A stretch of 64,000 bases of DNA from Pseudomonas sp. PA27(2017). Its GTDB lineage: Bacteria > Pseudomonadota > Gammaproteobacteria > Pseudomonadales > Pseudomonadaceae. The notes beneath the pieces were generated by a model that saw only the letters and a list, made by a program, of their open reading frames with translations, had not been told where the DNA came from and ran no database searches. The stretch lies in the NCBI RefSeq assembly GCF_001945445.1, contig NZ_MSXW01000011.1, positions 1 to 64,000 on the forward strand, read 5' to 3'. Made by a program: the position numbers and the translations under genes. Shown here piece after piece: positions 58,011 to 64,000 of this stretch (the stretch's first letter is position 1; every line of letters begins with the position of its first letter).

Positions 58011-58691
58011 ATGACAACAGGAAAAGATGAAGGCAGCTCCTCATTGATGAAAATGGTGGAAGCTATCGCCATTAGCCCGCAGGATGCCCGTGAGCTCGTT
58101 ACCCAGTATGAAAGTCAGGCACGCAACTCGTCGCCGTCCGCTACGGAAGAAAAGATTCAAGATGCAGTTGTCGAAAAAATAATCAGCCGCTATTCAAAGC
58201 TGGCTGCGACATCTGGCGCAGCCACCGCTCTTCCGGGTGTCATTCCCGGTATAGGTACTGCAGTGGGTGCTGTTGGTGGAGGACTGACAGATATCTCGGT
58301 GTGCATGAAGCTGCAGATTGACATGACGATGTGCCTGGCTGTAGCCATCAACGGCAAGATGTCCAACGAAGATGCCAAGCACATGTCGTACATCATCGCG
58401 TTGTACGGCTCTTTGGAACAGATGGGGTCTTCCAGCGCAACAAAATTAGCCAGCAAGGCCGGCGTGCGTATGGTGCATCAATATTTGAAGGGGCCGACGC
58501 TTCAGATCATCAAGGAATTGTTCGCAAAAGTCGGCATCTCGTTCACTCAAAAAGCCGCAGCAAAAGTGATTCCGTTCGGAATCGGAGTCATCGTCGGCGG
58601 AACTGCGAATTACGCGCTGACCACCTACGTAGGCAAAACTGCTCGCGACACTTTCCGCGTGAGTCTGAAAGAAGAAGCGACTGCGGAGTAA
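58011..58691 (+). CDS. EcsC-like/DUF697-like hydrophobic protein
   Basis: A 226-residue protein starting MTTGKDEGSSSLMKM, with AAAGGA seven bases upstream. A charged N-terminal region (about 1-65) precedes glycine-rich hydrophobic segments: SGAATALPGVIPGIGTAVGAVGGG (about 72-95) and KVIPFGIGVIVGGTANYALT near the C-terminus. This Gly-rich alternation resembles EcsC or DUF697 proteins, which associate with membranes. It stands alone between a REP and a degraded locus; function unknown. Confidence 0.65.
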   Translation: MTTGKDEGSSSLMKMVEAIAISPQDARELVTQYESQARNSSPSATEEKIQDAVVEKIISRYSKLAATSGAATALPGVIPGIGTAVGAVGGGLTDISVCMKLQIDMTMCLAVAINGKMSNEDAKHMSYIIALYGSLEQMGSSSATKLASKAGVRMVHQYLKGPTLQIIKELFAKVGISFTQKAAAKVIPFGIGVIVGGTANYALTTYVGKTARDTFRVSLKEEATAE

Positions 58692-58958
58692 CTACTAGCG
58701 CTAACTGGGCCACGCGAATGGTCGATCGAGTTCTCGGTTGGCCGCTTCTGGCCGACTCCTGCCTGTCGAGGGAGCAAAGCGTGCTGGTCAATCCCAATGG
58801 ATATAAACGGCTGTCCAGTCGCTGCAACTTTCAAACCCAGCGACATAATCCTTTTAGCCTCTACACGACACCCGCTTTATCGTCGGTCTCATAGGCGCCA
58901 CCAGCAACACACTGCGCTTGGGTGTACACGCCAGCAACGCCGTGACGCCAAGTAAGGC

Positions 58959-59301
58959 TTATGCTTTCTGCAGGCGCTCTGGCAGCAGCAGGCCTTCTGC
59001 GGCATTGAAATCGCCCGCCAGTATCAGGGTGTGCTCATGCTCGGCGACAGGCACCCAATCCAGCTGGCTCAGACGCTGGCGTAACGCCGCCAGCAGACTG
59101 ATGAAAGTCTGCCCGCTGCGCGACATCCACCTCACTGGCCGACACATACGCCACGGTTTCGCGCAGGTCGATGGCATACTTCAGCAACGGCGCCTGGGCA
59201 GGCGATACCGACACAGACAACGGCGAAAGAAGCAAACCATGCTCATTGGCCTGCTCTTGCCAGCTGGCGGCTTTCAACAACGACGTGACGACGCTGGACA
59301 T
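58959..59301 (-). pseudogene. Frameshifted small gene after the beta-propeller gene
   Basis: Two overlapping frames that would join by a +1 shift near 59100. The first begins MSSVVTSLLKAASWQEQANE and runs to VAQRADFHQS. The other frame continues as LLAALRQRLSQLDWVPVAEHEH and LILAGDFNAAEGLLLPERLQKA. The intact protein would have about 113 residues. It starts 3 bp after the propeller stop, so it was co-transcribed. No family recognised. A sequencing error could also explain it. Confidence 0.6.
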
Positions 59302-59304
59302 CCC

Positions 59305-60423
59305 TCAACCCCGACGATGAGGTGACGAATAGGGCTTTTTCCAGGTGAAGCACTGAATATCGCCGGCAGGCTGGTGGTAGACCACCCAGTCGCCACTCAC
59401 CTCGATGGTATTGGCAATGGTCCCCGCCGATGCCTGCCAAACCTCCTCGCCGGTGTACTTGTCCCAGGCGCGAGGTCGGCGCTCCTCCAGACCGAACACC
59501 AGGTCGCCATCGGTATTCGCGGCGAGTATTTCATCGTTGCTTTTGCGTGCCCAAAGCTGGGCCCCATCAACCGTGGACAAGCAGAGTACGAAGCCGCTGC
59601 TGTTGACGTTACTCAAGAGGGCGGTGCCGCCATGGGCGCTGATGTAGCGCGGAAATGCCTGATTTTTGTACTTCATGCCAGCCACCAGCGTTTGCATGAA
59701 CGCGGTATTGAAGTAAGCAAACTCGCCGACGAGGGTGAAAGAGGTCAAATCAATGACCAGTACATGATCACCTGCTAGCACGTAAAGCGTGTCACCGTCA
59801 CGCGAAGTCGGAGCCAGGGTAACGCCAGGCGCAAACTCGAAACAGCCCAGAGGAATTTCGAGCTTTACGGTTTTTTCTGTGAGTGAGTACACACAGAAAA
59901 CCGGAGCAGACAGTCGTACTCCGTAAATCAGGCCGTCAGCGGCCGGCATGAAATACTGGATATCGATGTCAACATGATCGACCATCTTGCCGTTCTCGAC
60001 GATATCCAGGCCACGGCTGTAGTCATTCCAGCCAAAAGCGCGGTAAATCCGTTTGCCGTCGTAGGCAAAGCGGCCGTCGGTTGCCCATTCAGGGTTGGCG
60101 ACCGATTCATGTTCGCTGTAACGCGGCTGCCAGTCAGCCACATCGATCAGCTCGGGGGATTCCCCATAGACATACAGCAAGCCACTTTCCAGAAACATCG
60201 GCCGCCAGCGTGGCTCCGCCTTGCGTCTCAGACGTGCCGGCACATTGTCCTCCAGGCCGTTGTACCGAGGCAGGTCAAAAGCCTTGAAGTAACGCTCACC
60301 CTCGGTGTCTTTACTGCTGTACAGCACATACAGTTGATCACCACCAATAGCGGTGGACACCACACCGTTGAATTTCTGCGCAAAGCGAAAGGTCGCTTTT
60401 TTTGCGGGGATACCTACTGCCAT
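59305..60423 (-). CDS. Beta-propeller protein (PQQ/WD-like repeats), function unknown
   Basis: A 372-residue protein without signal peptide. It contains repeated strand pairs such as DQLYVLYSSKDTEGERYFKAFDL, DGRFAYDGKRIYRAFGW, DGDTLYVLAGDHVLVIDL, DGDLVFGLEERRPRAWDKYTGEEVWQ. This resembles PQQ-type propellers. The ATG at 60423 has AAGGG eight bases upstream. It is immediately before the frameshifted gene and after a degenerate fragment, in what appears a former operon with the ankyrin gene. Confidence 0.7.
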   Translation of the reverse strand: MAVGIPAKKATFRFAQKFNGVVSTAIGGDQLYVLYSSKDTEGERYFKAFDLPRYNGLEDNVPARLRRKAEPRWRPMFLESGLLYVYGESPELIDVADWQPRYSEHESVANPEWATDGRFAYDGKRIYRAFGWNDYSRGLDIVENGKMVDHVDIDIQYFMPAADGLIYGVRLSAPVFCVYSLTEKTVKLEIPLGCFEFAPGVTLAPTSRDGDTLYVLAGDHVLVIDLTSFTLVGEFAYFNTAFMQTLVAGMKYKNQAFPRYISAHGGTALLSNVNSSGFVLCLSTVDGAQLWARKSNDEILAANTDGDLVFGLEERRPRAWDKYTGEEVWQASAGTIANTIEVSGDWVVYHQPAGDIQCFTWKKPYSSPHRRG

Positions 60424-60424
60424 T

Positions 60425-60670
60425 TTATTTGCCCTTAGTCGTCGACGGGTCAATTACCTCGGAAAGCACTTTAAAGGAAATATCTTTCTTGCAATCAAAA
60501 CCCGCGCTCGGGAACGGCTTGATCGCCTGCAGGCAAGCCTCAATAACCCACGTCTTGCGCTAGTTAACCTTAGCCGGTGTTTCGAACGCATCCTTCATCC
60601 ACTCAGCTGTAGATAGACATTCGTCATCTAGGGCAAGCTGATGTGGCAGGTAATTATTAGCTTCGTGAAT
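60425..60670 (-). pseudogene. Gene remnant with in-frame TAG, upstream of propeller gene
   Basis: On the minus strand one frame reads IHEANNYLPHQLALDDECLS, then TAEWMKDAFETPAKVN, a TAG stop at 60562-60560, then RKTWVIEACLQAIKPFPSAG and FDCKKDISFKVLSEVIDPST before a TAA at 60427-60425. The reading on both sides of the stop looks like protein, so this is probably the C-terminal end of a broken gene. It lies directly before the propeller's ribosome-binding site. The rest of the gap (60671-60982) shows nothing certain. Confidence 0.5.
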
Positions 60671-60982
60671 CTAGCTGAAAAAGGGCAGCGATCCGTCCGA
60701 CAACAAATGGAATTGACCGCCCTTACAAGGTACAGAGCATACTGCGAGCAAAACGGGGGCTGCGGCTAGCATTGACCGCTATAGGCCAACCCCGACCCGC
60801 TGGCCACAGGCGGAAACCGGCCTATTGGCGACCGGCAGCTGTTGGCGGCGGATTCAACCGGTCGGCGCAACGCATTGGCCAAGTCGTTGAGGTGCTGGAT
60901 CAAGGCCCAAACCTTTAGCCGTTTAAAGAGACACGTCCCCATGGCTTGGAAATGTCGCCCTCAAACTACCAATGCCTTTCAC

Positions 60983-61750
60983 TCATTCATCCGCTGCACC
61001 TAGCAAGGCCAATATCCTGCCCATTGTCCCGAGCAATTTGACGTTGCTTTTGTACTCGTTCACCCATTGCGCCAGCGCGATGACTGTTGGGTATGACTCA
61101 CCCACAAAATAGCCCGTACTGGCCCCAGCGCTGAGCAATGCTTCGACAGCCAGGTCGGCGCCGTGGAGCACCGCCAAACTGAGTGGTCGCCGGCCGGATG
61201 CACTTGCTGCATTTACATCCTTCGACTGAGCGATCAGCTTGGGCACATAGCGATTGTTCAGCGTCGAAATCAGGTGCAGCAAGCTCTCCCCGTTGCCAAT
61301 TGGGGCATCGATATCCACGCCATCAGAAACCGCCGTGAAGAATTCATCGGACTCTGTACACACAGAATGATCATGTAGTGCTAGCACACGAACGACAGGC
61401 ATGTAGGCCACATTATCGGAGCGAACACGGGCGCCTTTCTCAATCAAATACATGATTGCCTTATGGCACTCCACGCCCCAACTGCTGGCCAAGGTGAAAT
61501 CCGTAACATCGCCGTCGCGCGAGGCGTACTTGGTGTTGATGTACAGGGGCATGCCCTTGGCCAACAACACATCCATCATGGCAACGTTGTTTTGAGAGGC
61601 AGCAATGGCGAGCGGATAATCAGGGCAGGACCACAATACCGAAGGATCGGCAAGCAGGGCGAGTTCCTGCTCGAGCATGGGAATATCCCCAGCGAGACAG
61701 GCATCCGAAATTTTTCGATGAAGTGCTTTCATTTCACCTGAGTGTTTCAT
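60983..61750 (-). CDS. Ankyrin-repeat protein
   Basis: A 255-residue soluble protein starting MKHSGEMKALHRKISDACLAG, with AGGGG five bases before the ATG at 61750. Ankyrin-like helical repeats: PLAIAASQNNVAMMDVLLAKG, DAPIGNGESLLHLISTLNN, ASGRRPLSLAVLHGADLAVEALLSAGA. The IS1182 element ends 36 bp upstream of its start codon, which may have separated it from its promoter. No partner recognised; such proteins are often immunity or adaptor proteins. Confidence 0.75.
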   Translation of the reverse strand: MKHSGEMKALHRKISDACLAGDIPMLEQELALLADPSVLWSCPDYPLAIAASQNNVAMMDVLLAKGMPLYINTKYASRDGDVTDFTLASSWGVECHKAIMYLIEKGARVRSDNVAYMPVVRVLALHDHSVCTESDEFFTAVSDGVDIDAPIGNGESLLHLISTLNNRYVPKLIAQSKDVNAASASGRRPLSLAVLHGADLAVEALLSAGASTGYFVGESYPTVIALAQWVNEYKSNVKLLGTMGRILALLGAADE

Positions 61751-61786
61751 TTTTTCCCCTGTAGTACGGTGTGCAGGTCTGCTGCT

Positions 61787-63449
61787 GGCCCAGAATGTGT
61801 AAAAACACCTGGACATACCCTTGCTATGATTTCTGAGAATTTCATCGCAAGGGAAACCCATGAAACGGTTTATCCAGGGTGAACACCGAGGTCAAAGCAC
61901 CTTGCTTCCCGAGAGCCTCGACGACTACGTCAGCGATACCAATCCGGTGCGCGTGGTCGATGTCTTCGTCGATGAACTCGACCTGGCCACGCTGGGTTTC
62001 GATGGCGTCATTCCTGCCGAAACCGGCAGACCCGCGTATCACCCTGCGATCCTGCTGAAGATTTATATCTACGGCTATCTCAATCGCATCCAATCGAGCC
62101 GGCGTCTTGAGCGCGAAGCCCAACGCAATGTCGAGCTAATGTGGTTAACCGGGCGCCTGATGCCCGACTTCAAAACGATCGCCAACTTCCGAAAAGACAA
62201 CAGCAAAGCCATTCGCGGCGTGTGCCGCCAGTTCGTTGTGCTGTGCCAGCGGTTGGGGTTGTTTAGCGAAAACCTGGTGGCCATCGACGGGAGCAAATTC
62301 AAGGCAGTGAACAACCGCGACCGCAATTTCACCAGCGCCAAACTGAAGCGGCGAATGGAAGAAATTGAGTCGAGCATCAACCGTTACCTGACCTCCCTTG
62401 ATGCAGCTGATCGGCAAGTGCGTAGCGCCGCTGAGCCAGACGCTACACATCTGGAAGAGAAAATTGCCAAGCTCAAAGCTCAGATGAAAGAGCTTCAGGT
62501 GATCGAATCTCAGCTCAACGACTCTCCAGACAAACAGGTTTCACTGACCGACCCCGATGCCCGCTCGATGATGACGCGTGGCAATGGCATCGTCGGCTAC
62601 AACGTACAGACGGCGGTCGATACCCAGCACCATTTAATCGTTGCTCACGAGGCCACGAACGTTGGCTCTGACCGAGACCAACTCAGCTCGATGGCGAAGC
62701 AGGCTCGGGAAGCCATTGGTTCAGAAACGCTGTCGGTAGTGGCTGATCGAGGCTACTTTAAAAGCGAAGAAATCCTGGCCTGCCGAGATGCAAAAATTAC
62801 TGTCTATGTGCCCAAGCCGATGACTTCAGGAGCTAAAGCGGACGGGCGTTTCAACAAAGATGCCTTCGTTTTTAACGCAGCTAAAAATGAATATGTTTGC
62901 CCAGCTGGTGAGGCACTGATTTGGCGTTTCTCCAGCGTCGAGAAAGGCCTGAACATGCACTGCTACTGGAGTTCGAACTGCCAGAGCTGCGCCCTGAAAA
63001 CTCAGTGTACGCCGAGCAAGCAGCGACGAGTGCGGCGTTGGGAGCATGAAGTCGTACTAGACGAAATGCAGATCCGGCTGAACCATGCGCCGGACATGAT
63101 GCGAGTCCGAAAGCGCACTGTTGAGCATCCCTTCGGGACGCTCAAACAATGGATGGGAGCCACGCATTTCCTCACACGTAGGCTGGCCGGTGTCAGCGCG
63201 GAGATGAGTCTGAATGTGCTCGCCTACAACATGAAGCGGGTCATGAGAATCATCGGTACCGAAGGCTTGTTGAAGGCAATGGCGGCGTAAAAGCCCGGCT
63301 TTTGCTGCTCTAGATGGAGCTAAAGCGCTTCATAAGCGCCCTGGGGCGTTACCGGTGCTGATCGTGGCAAATGCCTGGGCAATCGACTCGCCCAACTGCG
63401 CTGGGCTGAGGTATCCACGATACAAAAGTGTTTTTACACACTCTGGGCC
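61787..63449 (+). mobile_element. IS1182-family insertion sequence
   Basis: 1663-bp element. The terminal inverted repeats at 61787-61808 and 63428-63449 agree at 21 of 22 positions (GGCCCAGAATGTGTAAAAAC against its partner). It holds one transposase gene. I see no clear target-site duplication. It sits between the ankyrin gene and rbsD. Confidence 0.88.
61860..63290 (+). CDS. IS1182-family transposase
   Basis: A 476-residue DDE transposase. The N-terminus is MKRFIQGEHRGQSTLLPESL, followed by LKIYIYGYLNRIQSSRRLEREAQRN (about 57-81) typical of the family. DDE region: LVAIDGSKFKAVNNRDRNFT (Asp), DTQHHLIVAHEATNVGSDRDQLS, VVADRGYFKSEEIL (Asp) and VEHPFGTLKQWMG (Glu region). A Cys cluster, CPAGEALIW... 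CQSCALKTQCTP, lies in the insertion domain. It looks intact. Confidence 0.93.
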   Translation: MKRFIQGEHRGQSTLLPESLDDYVSDTNPVRVVDVFVDELDLATLGFDGVIPAETGRPAYHPAILLKIYIYGYLNRIQSSRRLEREAQRNVELMWLTGRLMPDFKTIANFRKDNSKAIRGVCRQFVVLCQRLGLFSENLVAIDGSKFKAVNNRDRNFTSAKLKRRMEEIESSINRYLTSLDAADRQVRSAAEPDATHLEEKIAKLKAQMKELQVIESQLNDSPDKQVSLTDPDARSMMTRGNGIVGYNVQTAVDTQHHLIVAHEATNVGSDRDQLSSMAKQAREAIGSETLSVVADRGYFKSEEILACRDAKITVYVPKPMTSGAKADGRFNKDAFVFNAAKNEYVCPAGEALIWRFSSVEKGLNMHCYWSSNCQSCALKTQCTPSKQRRVRRWEHEVVLDEMQIRLNHAPDMMRVRKRTVEHPFGTLKQWMGATHFLTRRLAGVSAEMSLNVLAYNMKRVMRIIGTEGLLKAMAA

Positions 63450-63526
63450 GGTAGCTGCCCGTGTCAGTAGCCGCAATTGCCTTGAAGCGGCCACGTGACG
63501 CATTCAAAAACATCCTGAAAAGCCTC

Positions 63527-63931
63527 CTAGAAAGTCACGCCAGCGATCAACGCAATATTGCTGTAAGGCCGGCATTCCCCGGTACGGATCTGCACGCGAG
63601 CCTTGGCACAAGCGGCCTTGAGTTCGTCGTGGCTGACCAGTTGCCGTTCGCCCAACTCCCCGGCTGCGGTCATCGCTTCGATGGCCTCGAGCGCCAGGGG
63701 CGCGACTTCCAGGGTTTCCCGGGCCAGCAGATGGCCCTGCACCTGCATCTCGCTGAGCACCACCTTCAGGGTGGTGACGAAATCCGGCACGCCGGCGGTC
63801 AGCGCCAGGTCGATGCATGGTGTGCCAGGCGGTATCGGCATGCCGGCGTCACCGATGACGATCACGTCGCCATGGCCAAGGCGGGCGATGGCGGCGGAGA
63901 GTTCGGCGTTGAGCAGCGGGGTCTTTTTCAT
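63527..63931 (-). CDS. rbsD: D-ribose pyranase
   Basis: A 134-residue RbsD protein: KKTPLLNAELSAAIARLGHGDVIVIGDAGMPIPPG and C-terminal ECRPYSNIALIAGVTF, the conserved ends of the family. It interconverts pyranose and furanose forms of ribose. The ATG overlaps the stop of the preceding rbsK gene (ATGA). Confidence 0.95.
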   Translation of the reverse strand: MKKTPLLNAELSAAIARLGHGDVIVIGDAGMPIPPGTPCIDLALTAGVPDFVTTLKVVLSEMQVQGHLLARETLEVAPLALEAIEAMTAAGELGERQLVSHDELKAACAKARVQIRTGECRPYSNIALIAGVTF

Positions 63932-64000
63932 GCGGGCAACTCGTGGCGATGGGGAATCGAAGGTTGGGCGCCCGGCCGGGTAACGGCCAGGGCGGCGGCC
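63928..64000 (-). CDS. rbsK: Ribokinase, C-terminal fragment
   Basis: Only the last 24 codons are in the window (AAALAVTRPGAQPSIPHRHE then LPA and stop), typical of the RbsK end (A-x-x-VTRxGAxxSxP). The stop overlaps rbsD's ATG by 4 bp. The gene continues past 64000. Confidence 0.85.
   Translation of the reverse strand, partial: AAALAVTRPGAQPSIPHRHELPA

Noticed and set aside
58692-58958. Possible gene between the EcsC-like gene and the frameshifted ORF
   Set aside because: No frame with a start and homology-like pattern; treated as intergenic.

Overview
The window is a high-GC chromosomal stretch that looks like Pseudomonas. The evidence is gene content (minCDE with a TTG-started minD, nrdAB with an NrdR/DnaA promoter, rlhA, yecA/SEC-C, a DUF2076 protein, TIGR04211-like SH3 protein, mdaB, sotB) and Pseudomonas-type REP elements with their RAYT transposase. 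The species cannot be fixed from the sequence alone.

Layout. 1-5.4 kb (minus): a 5-oxoproline catabolic operon, pxpB-pxpC-pxpA, then an MHS-type MFS permease, a DUF1445 (D-glutamate cyclase/hydro-lyase family) protein and accessory biotin carboxyl carrier and biotin carboxylase genes. 5.5-10.1 kb: a VOC protein diverging from a LysR regulator, an SH3 membrane protein, an MFS exporter and a GNAT. 10.3-13.7 kb: minC, minD, minE, rluA and a methyltransferase. 13.8-17 kb: a TonB-dependent receptor and an e(P4)-type lipoprotein phosphatase. 17-22 kb: class Ia ribonucleotide reductase nrdA/nrdB behind a perfect DnaA box and two NrdR boxes exactly 31 bp apart.

22.1-23.7 kb is a sharply AT-richer islet: a two-gene cassette of a DUF3010 protein and a Hanks-type Ser/Thr kinase, placed just after the nrdB terminator. 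I regard this as the best candidate for an undescribed system. It is followed by about 0.75 kb of large imperfect palindromic non-coding repeat, a TPR/Sel1 protein, and a RAYT transposase flanked by its probable cognate REPs.

26.4-50.9 kb is ordinary core/accessory genome: small conserved proteins, an ion channel, two diguanylate cyclases, HDOD, SEC-C, DMT transporters, RlhA, Lrp, a soluble PAS-PAS chemoreceptor, a lipoprotein/DUF3592 cluster, DCC and DoxX-like proteins, MdaB and SotB. 51.4-57.7 kb is a GntR-controlled ABC uptake operon (substrate-binding protein, alkaline-phosphatase-superfamily hydrolase, two permeases, ATPase, HAD phosphatase). It resembles organophosphonate/2-aminoethylphosphonate transporters and carries two near-perfect HutC/DasR-type operators. 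58-63.5 kb is a decaying accessory region: an EcsC-like protein, a frameshifted ORF, a beta-propeller protein, a fragment with an in-frame stop, an ankyrin protein and an IS1182-family element with terminal inverted repeats. The window ends in rbsD and the 3' end of rbsK.

No rRNA, tRNA or CRISPR array was recognised.
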